A stretch of DNA of 36,549 nt from Bdellovibrio sp. (GCA_014378765.1 JACMNA010000041.1:1-36549); one strand, 5' to 3'. Positions 15,315 to 24,363 are shown, numbered from the stretch's first letter. The notes: generated by a model from the sequence alone, not told the origin. Made by a program: numbers and translations.

Positions 15315-16204
15315 AGCTAAAAAGATTACTGCAACACCATGAAGCGCATCGAGGTTCGCACGTGTTGGTTGATAACTTGGGCGACGGACTTCTTTGCCAA
15401 GAGAATAAAATTTACGGGCGTATTCGATTGGCGGCATTGAAAGCGGGTTATCAATTTAGTGCGGAAAATAACAATTTCTATGAAGCGTTACCGTTAAGCC
15501 AACTAGAAACAATTTTAACTAAAAAAATAATTCCGTACACTGACAATGTTACAGTTTTAAAACAGATTGAAAAAACGCATCCAAACGTAAGCGACTGGCA
15601 AGATATCGGCATGCACCTAAAAAGAAATTACGTATTCCACGAGTCTTGCCACGCCGTGGCCCGCTCGGTAGCTCCCGTGCAGATGACACAAAGCGAACAA
15701 TTGCGCGTTCTGCAAATGTTACTTGAAGAGTCTTTCGCCAATACGTGTGAATTACTTGCTGTCTGTGATGCCGGCGAAACCGCCCACCAAATATTTTACG
15801 AAATTAATTCGTATTCTTTTTTATTTGAAGAACGTGCGCACTTGAGCTCATTACTTAAGAATATGAATCCCAAGCTAGTGACTTTGGTACTTTTACTGAC
15901 ATATCTTTTTTCAAACTACTTATTCGACGAAATAGATGATTCAACTTTAAAGCGCGTCATTAAAATTGCGCAAAGTAAAAGCGACGCAACGCTCAGTGTG
16001 GCCCAATTAAAATCTTTGCGGCAAACTGTGAAACTTTGTTTTACTTTAGATGAAAGTTTTAAACTGGTAACGACAAGTTTTTACCTACGTCTAAATGGCA
16101 TCAAAACCGACACGCGACGGCATCTTGACTTTGATTTCTTAAAATATTTCGAAAGTGAAAAAAATTTACAAGATTATTTACGCACATTAGTTAACTTCAT
16201 TTAA
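15311..16204 (+). CDS. Cytoplasmic HExxH protein of unknown family
   Basis: Family not recognised. Residues 110-114 read HESCH within YVFHESCHAVARSV, the HExxH zinc signature, and 25-26 residues later EESFANTCELL (E139/E140) supplies a glutamate in an E-x-x-A/N setting typical of gluzincin-type third ligands. There is no signal peptide or membrane segment, so the protein is probably cytoplasmic. The remainder is helical, with leucine-rich stretches (VTLVLLLTYLFSNYLF around 195-210) that could pack on the core. It is the last gene of the four-gene operon (4-base overlap with the racemase-like gene; GAGGT ribosome site) and ends 17 bases before the convergent OmpA-like gene. It could be a peptidase, a transporter-independent processing enzyme, or an inactive fold. 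Confidence 0.72.
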   Translation: MKLKRLLQHHEAHRGSHVLVDNLGDGLLCQENKIYGRIRLAALKAGYQFSAENNNFYEALPLSQLETILTKKIIPYTDNVTVLKQIEKTHPNVSDWQDIGMHLKRNYVFHESCHAVARSVAPVQMTQSEQLRVLQMLLEESFANTCELLAVCDAGETAHQIFYEINSYSFLFEERAHLSSLLKNMNPKLVTLVLLLTYLFSNYLFDEIDDSTLKRVIKIAQSKSDATLSVAQLKSLRQTVKLCFTLDESFKLVTTSFYLRLNGIKTDTRRHLDFDFLKYFESEKNLQDYLRTLVNFI

Positions 16205-16221
16205 CCTAAGTACAGAAACAA

Positions 16222-16806
16222 TTATTTAAGCTCAATGATCACAATTGATTTTGAAGCTTTGCTGGGATTCTTTACCGATGAATCGCTGTTAGGAATGCCC
16301 GCGATTTCTAAAGATTTCTTCAGACGGCCTTCTTCAGAACCGAACATATCGTTAAGGCTACTGGGGCGCTGGGCCATGCTGTAAAGTTTAATATCAACTT
16401 TTTGTGTTATTGATTTTAAATAATTCTCAATCGATTCATTTCTTTTTTTAACTAGATTCTGATCTTCCTTTGACAATTTTTTAGTGTGCACCGATGGATA
16501 CTCAGCATCGGCCCAAGTCAGCACGCGAATATTTTTTACCGTACCTTTGCCTTGAGCTTCTTTTATTCTTTTTTTAATTTCAGCTTTACCTGCCGGCGAT
16601 AATTCAGTCGAGGCTTTGCCAAAATTAATTTCCGCAACATGAGTGGTCTCTTCTTGCGCGGCGACTTGTTTAGCTTCAATGCTGGCTGATGGTGCAAATT
16701 TTGGCTCAGTGTGCGGCGCGATTGGTTCTTCGGGGCTTGAGGCGCAGCCCGCTAACAGTGCTACTAGGGCAAGATTTCCGATTAATAAATATTTAATTTT
16801 TTTCAT
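16222..16806 (-). CDS. OmpA-like lipoprotein
   Basis: A lipoprotein signal ends LLAGC (Cys21 from the chosen start). Residues 60-140 resemble a divergent OmpA-type peptidoglycan-associated domain: INFGKASTELSPAGKAEIKK, then IRVLTWADAEYP, and the helix NLVKKRNESIENYLKS where OmpA proteins have LSxxRAxxVxxYL. The start is set at 16806 because AAGGAG stands 7 bases before that ATG; an upstream ATG at 16839 lacks one. It overlaps the end of the DUF748-like gene by 14 bases and is the last gene of a three-gene minus operon. It probably links the outer membrane to the cell wall. Confidence 0.75.
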   Translation of the reverse strand: MKKIKYLLIGNLALVALLAGCASSPEEPIAPHTEPKFAPSASIEAKQVAAQEETTHVAEINFGKASTELSPAGKAEIKKRIKEAQGKGTVKNIRVLTWADAEYPSVHTKKLSKEDQNLVKKRNESIENYLKSITQKVDIKLYSMAQRPSSLNDMFGSEEGRLKKSLEIAGIPNSDSSVKNPSKASKSIVIIELK

Positions 16807-17896
16807 TATGTTTCTCCTTAGGTTGACTGGCGGCGGCACTCAGTTGGTACGTATTTTCAATTCCGGGTTCGATTTTATCTTCAAAACCATGCGCAATGGC
16901 CGTGCGAATAGCGTGACCAAAATTCCATTCAAAGTTTCCTTTGTCATAGCTAAATAAAATTTTAGAGGCGACCGTGTGGTCTTTTCTACTTTTTAATAAA
17001 GCGTTAATGGCCGCAGCACCAATTTCTAAGCCGAGGTGTTTAAGACTTTTGAAATCGCCTTGATCACCAATAAAAGTAGCTTTCTTTAAAAAAGGTTTTG
17101 CGTAACCTTCAATTTTTCCGGCTTCAGATTTAACTTCGGCGTAAACATCTAAATGACCGCGCTCGAACGTAAGGGGCCCTTTGCGTGTTAATAAAGGATT
17201 AATTTTAGTTAACTCAAAATCATGAACTTCAATGTCCATATCCCAGTTAATGGGTTTTTGCAGAAGATTCAGCTCACCGACGGCCTTTATCGTCCCGCTG
17301 CCAAGTAACGAACCTTTAGCAATAACAATTGAAATGGGGTCTTTTTCTAATGGGGTCACGTTACTGATGCGTCCTTCAAGGCCGGTCACGTGCAATTGCA
17401 TTTCTGGCGGTAAGGCCGCGACATCGGCGTACAAAAAATCAGAGTTTCTTAAATCTACGCGCGAAATTTCTAAAGGAAAAAATTTTCCTGCCGCTTTTTT
17501 ACCTTCTGCTAATTCTTTGGCCTTAGCCTCCTTCGAAGCTTTATCGACGGCGGCGAGCAGCTCTTGGGTTAAAATCAGCTTAACATTGTCAGCAACCACA
17601 TCCGTTAATATTCTTCCGTGAAAAATTTCGCGCCAAGAAATTGAAACGTCAATCAGGCCCACGGTTAAGAATGGATCTTTTACTTTAGGATCACGGGCCG
17701 TGGCCGTCAGGCCTTCGAACCGGTAGGCTCCACGCAGCAGGCTCAGGCCGAAGTCATCAATATGCATTGAATACGCGGCCGAAAAGTCTTTTAGATAGTT
17801 ATTGATTTGCGGAAGCATGATGGCGGGCAAAGCCACGCGAATCACAATTAGCACAAGTAAAAAAATAATTAGAATTTTGCTTTTTTTAGACGTCAT
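16793..17896 (-). CDS. DUF748/AsmA-like membrane-anchored protein
   Basis: One N-terminal membrane helix (about 7-24) anchors a long periplasmic beta-rich region. The sequence style (SAAYSMHIDDFGLSLLRGAY, GLIDVSISWREIFHG, ISRVDLRNSDFLYAD, NLLQKPINWDMDIEVHDFEL, GHLDVYAEVKSE) matches the DUF748/AsmA superfamily, whose members bridge or line the periplasm and influence lipid transport or outer-membrane assembly. At 367 residues it is a short member. AAGGAG precedes its ATG, which lies inside the end of the yihY-like gene (11-base overlap). Coupling with a YihY protein and an OmpA-like lipoprotein suggests an envelope function. Confidence 0.75.
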   Translation of the reverse strand: MTSKKSKILIIFLLVLIVIRVALPAIMLPQINNYLKDFSAAYSMHIDDFGLSLLRGAYRFEGLTATARDPKVKDPFLTVGLIDVSISWREIFHGRILTDVVADNVKLILTQELLAAVDKASKEAKAKELAEGKKAAGKFFPLEISRVDLRNSDFLYADVAALPPEMQLHVTGLEGRISNVTPLEKDPISIVIAKGSLLGSGTIKAVGELNLLQKPINWDMDIEVHDFELTKINPLLTRKGPLTFERGHLDVYAEVKSEAGKIEGYAKPFLKKATFIGDQGDFKSLKHLGLEIGAAAINALLKSRKDHTVASKILFSYDKGNFEWNFGHAIRTAIAHGFEDKIEPGIENTYQLSAAASQPKEKHNEKN

Positions 17897-18821
17897 GAGA
17901 CTCCTTCAGCGGCACAAAGGTGTCGGCATGAGCTGCTTCGGCCGCACGTTGAGACATTATGGCTAAAGTCGAAGTCGCGTGAGCGCCCACAAATAATATT
18001 AGGGTTGAATAATAAACCCAGGCCAGCAACACGACTAGCGATCCGGCCGCCCCGTAAGTTGAACTGAGGGCGCTATGCCCAAGATAAAGCCCGATGGCTT
18101 CTTTACCGCTGACGAATAGAAATGAAGTCATTAATCCTGCTTGCCAGCCGCGACGCCACGTTAAATGTTCACTCGGAATATAGTGAAACAGCAGCGTAAA
18201 TAATCCCATATAAAAGAACAATGACACTAATACGTTAATTAAAACTTTCATTTGCGTGTCGTCCGAATAGAGGGTTGCCGATAAAGCGGTCGAAATAATT
18301 AATGAAACAATCATTATGAATAAAAACGCAAAAGCTAGGCCCATTTGCATGATGTAAACCTTAAAGTAGCCGCGTGTGACTTGAAAAAAAGTTCGCCGTG
18401 CCTGACCCGTACGTTTAATATCGAAGATCTGATCTAATGCGGTTCTTAATTCACCAAATATAAAACTAGCGGAAAGTAGCAAAGTAAAAAAACCAAAAAT
18501 ACCTGAGATTGAAGAAAGATCTGACCTAGCTTTAGAATTTTGAATGACCATCGCGATCATTTCTCCGGCTTGCGGTCCAACTAGATACGTGGCTTCGGTT
18601 ACAAAGCTTTGCTGGATTTGCGGACTTAATTGCGAAGAAAAAGTCACAAATAAAATCAGCAAAGGAGCTAATGAAAGTGATGTATAAAACGCCAGCGAGG
18701 CCGCCCATGTTGTCGTATTACAAACTGTAAAACGCTCAAGAAAAATATCTATAAAATGGCGAAGCTTAAATTTAGTTTTATTCACAGCCGCGTTTTTTGC
18801 ACATCGTGGGTCCAGTGGCAA
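17886..18821 (-). CDS. YihY/BrkB family inner-membrane protein
   Basis: Six hydrophobic helices are seen across 311 residues. The N-terminal segment TTWAASLAFYTSLSLAPLLI (about 37-56) is the family hallmark; further helices lie near 106-126, 150-180, 190-210, 220-240 and 255-280, with the GAAGSLVVLLAWVYYS segment. Family members were once called RNase BN but have no proven nuclease activity; transport or envelope roles are suspected. The start is uncertain: 18821 is a TTG without a clear ribosome site and a GTG at 18785 is an alternative. It is the first gene of the operon with the DUF748-like and OmpA-like genes. Confidence 0.85.
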   Translation of the reverse strand: MPLDPRCAKNAAVNKTKFKLRHFIDIFLERFTVCNTTTWAASLAFYTSLSLAPLLILFVTFSSQLSPQIQQSFVTEATYLVGPQAGEMIAMVIQNSKARSDLSSISGIFGFFTLLLSASFIFGELRTALDQIFDIKRTGQARRTFFQVTRGYFKVYIMQMGLAFAFLFIMIVSLIISTALSATLYSDDTQMKVLINVLVSLFFYMGLFTLLFHYIPSEHLTWRRGWQAGLMTSFLFVSGKEAIGLYLGHSALSSTYGAAGSLVVLLAWVYYSTLILFVGAHATSTLAIMSQRAAEAAHADTFVPLKESHDV

Positions 18822-18915
18822 CTAGGTAAATTGTTAATAAAAACAATGTGTCGTCCTGTTTTGGTGACTATGGGGCATATTTACCACTCAAGAGCCGCTG
18901 TAAGCTGAGCCCCGA

Positions 18916-18931
18916 TGGCACTTTGCTTGCT
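18916..18931 (+). promoter_or_regulatory. Sigma-54 (RpoN) -24/-12 promoter
   Basis: TGGCAC (18916-18921), five bases, then TTGCT (18927-18931): an exact match to the core consensus TGGCAC-N5-TTGCW with the proper GG-to-GC spacing of 12. The start site is predicted at about 18942, giving a 32-base leader that holds the GAGG ribosome site of the 18974 gene. Confidence 0.7.
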
Positions 18932-18973
18932 TATTTATATCGCGAAAGCACACCTAACTTGAAGTGAGGTTCT

Positions 18974-19582
18974 ATGGAAACGGAATTTACGACTACAACT
19001 GATCGCAATTCTTCTTCAACCTTTGGATTGTTTCTGAGTTTGTCAGACCTAGAAAAAGCAATTTCAAAATTGCAAAAAGCTGGTTTTGCCCGTGAAGATA
19101 TTTCGGTCTTAGCGCCTCAAAAAAATGGGGGCCGAAACTTTGTCTACCGTCACCGCATGAATATTAGTCAGGGGGCTATAATTGGCGCCGTTCTCGGATT
19201 TTTTGTTGCTAGCTTTATTGGCTTTACAATTGGATTTGGAAATTTCGCTAGTTTTCAAGAAGTTTCTCAAACCACGAACACGGGCTTTCTGCCGAGCTGG
19301 GTTTACTCGAGCTTCATTGGTGGTTGCCTAGGAATTTTTTACGGAGCCGCGGCCGGTGCCTTAGTGGGAATCGGTAGCCCAAATTCTGCAGCTAAAAGAT
19401 ACGGCTTTTATTTGCATGAAGGCGGTATTATGTTGTCGGTTCACGTGAAAAATGAAATTGAGCGCGAAAGAGCCAACTACGTATTAGAAAAATCTAAGGC
19501 TCAAGATATTACTGATTTAAATGAAAGTGAAATTTGGCACACCGTCATACCTGAAAAAACTAAACTGCAATTTAGCAATTGA
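18974..19582 (+). CDS. Membrane protein with glycine-zipper helices, unknown function
   Basis: N-terminal residues 17-47 (FGLFLSLSDLEKAISKLQKA, then GFAREDISVLAP) resemble the small alpha/beta module found at the start of general-stress and DUF1269/DUF3341-type proteins. Two small-residue-rich helices follow (about 67-90 and 112-136; GAIIGAVLGFFVASFIGFTI and GGCLGIFYGAAAGALVGIG) with GxxxG packing motifs. A C-terminal soluble segment (MLSVHVKNEIERERANYVLE) resembles the second half of the same module, so the two membrane helices interrupt one soluble domain. It is preceded by a near-perfect sigma-54 promoter and followed by a strong bidirectional terminator, so it is monocistronic. A stress role is inference from these resemblances and the promoter type. 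Confidence 0.75.
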   Translation: METEFTTTTDRNSSSTFGLFLSLSDLEKAISKLQKAGFAREDISVLAPQKNGGRNFVYRHRMNISQGAIIGAVLGFFVASFIGFTIGFGNFASFQEVSQTTNTGFLPSWVYSSFIGGCLGIFYGAAAGALVGIGSPNSAAKRYGFYLHEGGIMLSVHVKNEIERERANYVLEKSKAQDITDLNESEIWHTVIPEKTKLQFSN

Positions 19583-19611
19583 TTTAACTTTATAGAAAAC
19601 CTGCGAGCGTC

Positions 19612-19638
19612 AAAAAAAAGGGATCATTTTCAAATGAT
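19612..19638. terminator. Bidirectional intrinsic terminator
   Basis: GGGATCATTT (19620-19629) pairs perfectly with AAATGATCCC (19632-19641 region, ending at the T-run) around a two-base centre, with eight A before and five T after. It serves both convergent genes, 18974-19582 and 19684-20169. Confidence 0.88.
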
Positions 19639-19683
19639 CCCTTTTTATTTATAATTATAATTATAAATGCTACGACAAAAAAA

Positions 19684-20169
19684 TTACTGACCGTTAACAA
19701 AAGTACTTAACTGAAGATCGTAAACAACGCCTTCGGGGTTAGTCATAACTTGCTTTAAAATTCCGAATGGCACGGTGCCAATCCACATAAAACCATTATC
19801 TTTACCAGCATCGTCTTGCATTGCTAATTTACAAGATGGGAATGTACCAGCCGGAACTACTAACTGCTCAACCGCGCCACCGTATTCAGCGCAATTTGCT
19901 AATACATCAGCAATTGTTTCATCGTTTAACAATTGAGAACGGTTCATTGGCTCTTCGCTATGTTGGTCTTCTTGGCCATCAAAGTGAATTGTTGTTGATA
20001 ATGAAACTTGCTCGCCATTTTCTGAAACGATGGCGCTGGTGTAAGTACCCACTCTTGTTTCAGTACCATGAGTGATCGAGAATGCGAATTCGCTATGGTC
20101 GCCCACTTTAGGGGTTGCGTAAGCTGAGATAGAAAATACTAGGGCTGCTGCCGTTAATAATGATTTCAT
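19684..20169 (-). CDS. Small secreted protein of unknown function
   Basis: A clean signal peptide (MKSLLTAAALVFSISAYA, cleavage before TPKVGD) exports a mature protein of about 143 residues. That protein looks beta-rich, with two cysteines (in LANCAEYGG and FPSCKLAM) that could pair. The pattern of an amphipathic beta sheet with PAGTFPSCK and VPFGILKQV segments resembles small periplasmic lipid- or ligand-binding domains, but no family is certain. The start is set at 20169 because AAAGGAG lies 5 bases before that ATG; an upstream ATG at 20232 has none and would hide the signal peptide. The gene is monocistronic with a terminator just downstream. Confidence 0.75.
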   Translation of the reverse strand: MKSLLTAAALVFSISAYATPKVGDHSEFAFSITHGTETRVGTYTSAIVSENGEQVSLSTTIHFDGQEDQHSEEPMNRSQLLNDETIADVLANCAEYGGAVEQLVVPAGTFPSCKLAMQDDAGKDNGFMWIGTVPFGILKQVMTNPEGVVYDLQLSTFVNGQ

Positions 20170-20424
20170 GAAAACTCCTTTTGTTTGTTTAGTTGCCAAA
20201 ATAATCAAAGCGGAGAGCGGGTCTAGTTTCAATAAATTTATTTAATTCTGAACGAAATTTTATCGCCGCAACTGAAAAAGTCTGCCCGTTGATAAAAATA
20301 AGCACAAGTATTAGGCGTAACTGATCGCAAAGCCTCATCAGAGCCTGTAATTGAGTCATGACAAATTACAAAAGCGAGCGCATACTGCTTGGTGGCCTTT
20401 GATTGGCCAAGAAGGAATTTACGC

Positions 20425-23400
20425 GTGTTTTTAGTGCCCATGTCTCTGCAAAATATTTCTCAGCTACGAATTCCTAGCGAAAAAGTTCCGTTAAGTGAAT
20501 ACGGCGTATACAAAGAGGCGCTGTTGTTAGTTGAAGAGGGGGCCTTTAGTCATTTTGAACTAGCCGCTGAAACCTTATTAAATTTAAAAATTTTCTGGAA
20601 TGACAGTACGTATGAAAAACCAATCACGGTTACCATTCAAGAAGAAAAAACTTTTTCGAATATTCAAATGTCATGTTCAGTGTGCACGGGATTGTGCGAG
20701 CATCAATGGGCATCGTACATTTTACTTTGGCAAACCCTCGCGACCGATACGCAGCCCTTGGTTCACCCCGAATTAATTCTTTTAGCTGAACAGCTGAAGG
20801 CGCGCGTGCAAGAAGACCCACAAAATCAGAATGATGAATTTGCTTTAACGAAACTTGATTCGATCAGTCTTTATTTCGATGAAAATGCGGTTTTAAAAAC
20901 CGATTCAATGGGCACCTATCTTAAGACCGATCTTACAAAATATAAAAGCTACGAAGTTACCAAAGAAAAAGAAATGCTTTCGCCGCGCACTTGGAACTTG
21001 CCCGAAATTTTCAGACGTAAAATGGTGGCATACTCAGGAAGCTACCTGCACGAAGTTAATCAGCAAAACCGTTTGGCCGACATTGTTTGTTACAATTTTA
21101 GTAACGGCCTGCAATTAAGCGCGAAAGAGGTTTTACGACATCCATTGTACAAAAAAATTCCGAACGGACTTTTACCGCAGGCGCAATCACAAGTGCCGGC
21201 ATTTGCTAAGTGGGACTTAATCCAGCAAATTGAAAATAATTTTGTAAGCCAAGCGGTTAGTGAGCTTGAAAAAATTATGCAAACCTTGCTGGCAAAAATT
21301 GTCGAATCGCACCGGCAGGGCCAGGTAGAGTTATTTCTTCAGAACCGCCAGCACCCGGGACGTGGCTTACAAATTAAAGCGATCGAATTTGATGCCAGTG
21401 CTGAATTAGATTGGCGTGTTGATTTTGCGGATAAAAAAGAATTGATATCAGAATTCAAACTAGTCAGCTTTAGAAAACTACCGTTTAGTTTTTTTGAATC
21501 TTTCGCCCTACAAGCTGACGAGCAAATAATGGTGGTGCATCCGTGGTACCGCGAGCTGAGCTTATTACAAGAGACAATTTCAAGTGTTGCGCCTGACTTA
21601 TTAATTACCGGACAGCAAATGCCGGTCATTGATGTGATCGGCGAATTCGAAACTAAAACCATATTAAAATACTTAAGAACCCGCGCAATCGCCGTGAAAA
21701 TTACGGGTGAATCGAAAACTTTAAGACAAGATGATAGTCTTACCGAAATCAGATTAAATGAAAATGGCCATTACTATATTCAGCACGACGCCCGCGTGCC
21801 GGGCCAAAAAAACTTAGTTCGAAAAGGTTGGACGTCGCTGGCGATGCTTTACTTACAAGCTTTGTCGCAGGGGTTGCCGTTTTTACTTGGTATTGAAGCG
21901 CGTGAAATGGCGGCCCGGGTAGGGAATAAGCGTGATTGGGATATGAAGCTGCTGAAGCACTTGGGCGTTTTGCAGTACCTAATGACCGAAGTGCTATCAC
22001 TTCACTTTGATAAAACTTTATTAGACGGTATGGTGGTCTTACCAGAAAATCTTTTTGTTACTCTACATGATAAAATTAAAATTTTATTATTGGCGGGCTC
22101 GGCAGGTCCGTTTATTCGTGATGTGCCGCTGACCGAGCTGTGTTCGAAGTCGGTGTTAGTCTGTTTTGAAGATTTTGTTAAGCTGACGTTCAAATCAATG
22201 GGCACTAGCGAGTCTTTTTACTCTGAAGCGGGCGAAGTTATTTTAGAAGGGGTCACCGAGAGAGAATTCAGACTTATTTTTGAATTACTTAAAAAGATGG
22301 CTTTAGCTTCTAACGGCGAAGCTTTCCGAAAGTCTCGAACTTCATTCTTATCTAAAATTTCTACGCATAATTTTGAAGAAGATCCGGCGGCCCTTGACGC
22401 CACCTACCACTTTCCGAATGCCACCACGTTACAAGACGCGCTGGAGTCAATGCAGGTGTTGATTCCATTCGGATTTAAAATATTTTATAAAGATCAGCCT
22501 TTGCAAGAGTTAGCCGAAGATGAATTTCGCGTGGATTTTACGATTCAAACCGAAACCGACCAAAAATTCTTAAATTGGTTTGAGCTGAACCCCAAATTCT
22601 TTTTACGGGGAGAAGAAGTTGAAGCCGAAAATTTCTTAAGCTTAGGTCGGGGCGGGGTCATTGAATATGCTGGTAAACTTTATTTAGTACCCAAGAAGCA
22701 AATGCCATCGTTAAAAAGGCTTGAAAACTTCTGGCAGAAACTTCAAAAAGGTAAAACTGAAAATTCAAAGCGTAAGAACGGCGAAAAAGTATACCAATTG
22801 CCGCGAAGTCAAACGTTAGAACTTTTGGCGCTACGTTCTTCGGGCGTACCTGTGCGCGGAGATTTTGAATGGCAAAAGCTGTGCGACTTTTACGATACGC
22901 TGGGCACAAAAACGCGTGAATTGGTTTTACCAGCCTCAACGAAAGCAGTTCTTAAGCCGTACCAAACCGTCGGGGTGCAGTGGTTGCAGGATTTATATAA
23001 TCTAAAACTGGGCGCCTTACTTGCGGATGATATGGGCTTAGGGAAAACTTTGCAGACATTAACCTTTTTAGACGACCTCCGTTCAAAAAATGAAATGGGC
23101 CAAGTTTTAATCGTAGTGCCTTCATCACTTATATTTAATTGGCAAAGTGAAATCGAAAAATTTACGCCCGAACTTCCGTTAGCTATTTTTACGAATCGCG
23201 AGCAAGACCGAATCGGCCGGCTGTTCGCCAATCAAGAACAAATGGTGGTGATCACCACTTACGGTCTTCTGCTTGAGCATGAACAATTTTTGAATCAATA
23301 TAAGTGGAAGGTTTTAATTTTTGACGAAGCCCAAAATTTAAAAAACATTACTACTAAACGAACGGCCGCCGCTCGCTCTTTAACGGCCCAATTTAAAATT

Positions 23401-24363
23401 GGCCTTACCGGAACACCGATGGAAAATCACTACGGCGAATTTTATTCGCTTGTCGATATCTTAGTGCCGGGTAGTTTAGGAAAAATTGACGATTTTAGAA
23501 AACAATTCGTTAACCGAGAGTCGATAACAAGAGATGAAGTCGAAGAACTGAAATTAAAAATAAAACCGCTTTTACTGCGCCGTACAAAAAAAGAAATTTT
23601 AGATCAATTGCCAGAAAAACAAGAAACTAAAATAAGTATCGCCTTCGAAGAGCGCCAAAAAGAAATTTACCGAGATATCGCACTATCGTATAATCAGCGC
23701 GTACAAGAAACCATGGCCATTCAGGGCGAAGCCAGCGTGCAGTTACAAATGTTAACGGCCTTGCTGCGTCTGCGCCAGGCCTGTTCAGACCCGGCGGCTC
23801 TTCCTAATATTCGTTACGATAAGGTTCCACCAAAACTTGAAACTTTATTAGATTCGGTTCAAGAAATAGTTGAATCGGGTGAAAGTGCTTTAGTATTCAC
23901 GCAGTTTTTACAAACGCTTGAGCATACCAGTTTATTACTTAGAAAAGCGGGCATTCCCGTATTCGTTTTACACGGCGGCGTGCCTGCCAAGCAGCGCCAA
24001 AAAATATTAGGTGATTTTAATAACACGGTTGGTGGCGCAGTGTTGGTTATGACGCTGAAGACGGGCGGCGTGGGCCTGAATCTAACGAAAGCAAGCTATG
24101 TCTTTCACTTAGAACCTTGGTGGAACCCTTCCGTCGAAAATCAAGCGACCGATCGCGCGCATCGATTAGGGCAAAGTAAGGCCGTGCAGGTCTTTAAATA
24201 TATTATGCATGAATCGCTTGAAGAAAAAATCGAATTACTAAAAGAGCGAAAAGATAAAAAGTTTCAGTCATTATTTTCTTCAACCGAAAAAGAAACCGAA
24301 ATTGGCGCCGGTAGCGCCGCCCTCAGTAAAAAAGATTTTGATATTTTGTTAGGACTTGATTAA
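20425..24363 (+). CDS. SNF2-family DNA helicase/ATPase with SWIM-like zinc finger
   Basis: Large cytoplasmic double-stranded-DNA translocase that remodels protein-DNA complexes. N-terminal region: a SWIM-type zinc motif C-x2-C-x3-C-x-H (SCSVCTGLCEHQW, near residues 83-96 of the chosen start), then a long bacterial SNF2_N-associated region. The motor occupies the C-terminal 430 residues: LADDMGLGKT (motif I), DEAQ (motif II, followed by NLKN), GLTGTPMEN (motif III), then VFTQFLQTLEH, TLKTGGVGLNLT and ATDRAHRLGQ (motifs IV-VI). The start is set at GTG 20425 with AAGGA 8 bases upstream; TTG 20389 and ATG 20440 are alternatives. No neighbouring gene shares its transcript, and the role (repair, transcription recycling or defence) cannot be fixed from context. 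Confidence 0.88.
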   Translation: MFLVPMSLQNISQLRIPSEKVPLSEYGVYKEALLLVEEGAFSHFELAAETLLNLKIFWNDSTYEKPITVTIQEEKTFSNIQMSCSVCTGLCEHQWASYILLWQTLATDTQPLVHPELILLAEQLKARVQEDPQNQNDEFALTKLDSISLYFDENAVLKTDSMGTYLKTDLTKYKSYEVTKEKEMLSPRTWNLPEIFRRKMVAYSGSYLHEVNQQNRLADIVCYNFSNGLQLSAKEVLRHPLYKKIPNGLLPQAQSQVPAFAKWDLIQQIENNFVSQAVSELEKIMQTLLAKIVESHRQGQVELFLQNRQHPGRGLQIKAIEFDASAELDWRVDFADKKELISEFKLVSFRKLPFSFFESFALQADEQIMVVHPWYRELSLLQETISSVAPDLLITGQQMPVIDVIGEFETKTILKYLRTRAIAVKITGESKTLRQDDSLTEIRLNENGHYYIQHDARVPGQKNLVRKGWTSLAMLYLQALSQGLPFLLGIEAREMAARVGNKRDWDMKLLKHLGVLQYLMTEVLSLHFDKTLLDGMVVLPENLFVTLHDKIKILLLAGSAGPFIRDVPLTELCSKSVLVCFEDFVKLTFKSMGTSESFYSEAGEVILEGVTEREFRLIFELLKKMALASNGEAFRKSRTSFLSKISTHNFEEDPAALDATYHFPNATTLQDALESMQVLIPFGFKIFYKDQPLQELAEDEFRVDFTIQTETDQKFLNWFELNPKFFLRGEEVEAENFLSLGRGGVIEYAGKLYLVPKKQMPSLKRLENFWQKLQKGKTENSKRKNGEKVYQLPRSQTLELLALRSSGVPVRGDFEWQKLCDFYDTLGTKTRELVLPASTKAVLKPYQTVGVQWLQDLYNLKLGALLADDMGLGKTLQTLTFLDDLRSKNEMGQVLIVVPSSLIFNWQSEIEKFTPELPLAIFTNREQDRIGRLFANQEQMVVITTYGLLLEHEQFLNQYKWKVLIFDEAQNLKNITTKRTAAARSLTAQFKIGLTGTPMENHYGEFYSLVDILVPGSLGKIDDFRKQFVNRESITRDEVEELKLKIKPLLLRRTKKEILDQLPEKQETKISIAFEERQKEIYRDIALSYNQRVQETMAIQGEASVQLQMLTALLRLRQACSDPAALPNIRYDKVPPKLETLLDSVQEIVESGESALVFTQFLQTLEHTSLLLRKAGIPVFVLHGGVPAKQRQKILGDFNNTVGGAVLVMTLKTGGVGLNLTKASYVFHLEPWWNPSVENQATDRAHRLGQSKAVQVFKYIMHESLEEKIELLKERKDKKFQSLFSSTEKETEIGAGSAALSKKDFDILLGLD

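Noticed and set aside
17232..17621. 129-codon plus-strand ORF
   Set aside because: Antisense shadow of the DUF748-like gene; composition follows the complementary frame.
19768..19780. TGGCACGGTGCCA palindrome resembling a sigma-54 -24 box
   Set aside because: It is inside the coding region of the secreted 19684-20169 protein and has no -12 element at the right distance.
20238..20441. Minus-strand 67-codon ORF in the gap before the SNF2 gene, with several cysteines
   Set aside because: It overlaps the start of the SNF2 gene, has no ribosome-binding site, no recognisable domain and no signal peptide. I see nothing else certain in the 20170-20424 gap.
22890..23231. 113-codon minus-strand ORF
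   Set aside because: Shadow of the SNF2 helicase motor region; no coding features of its own.
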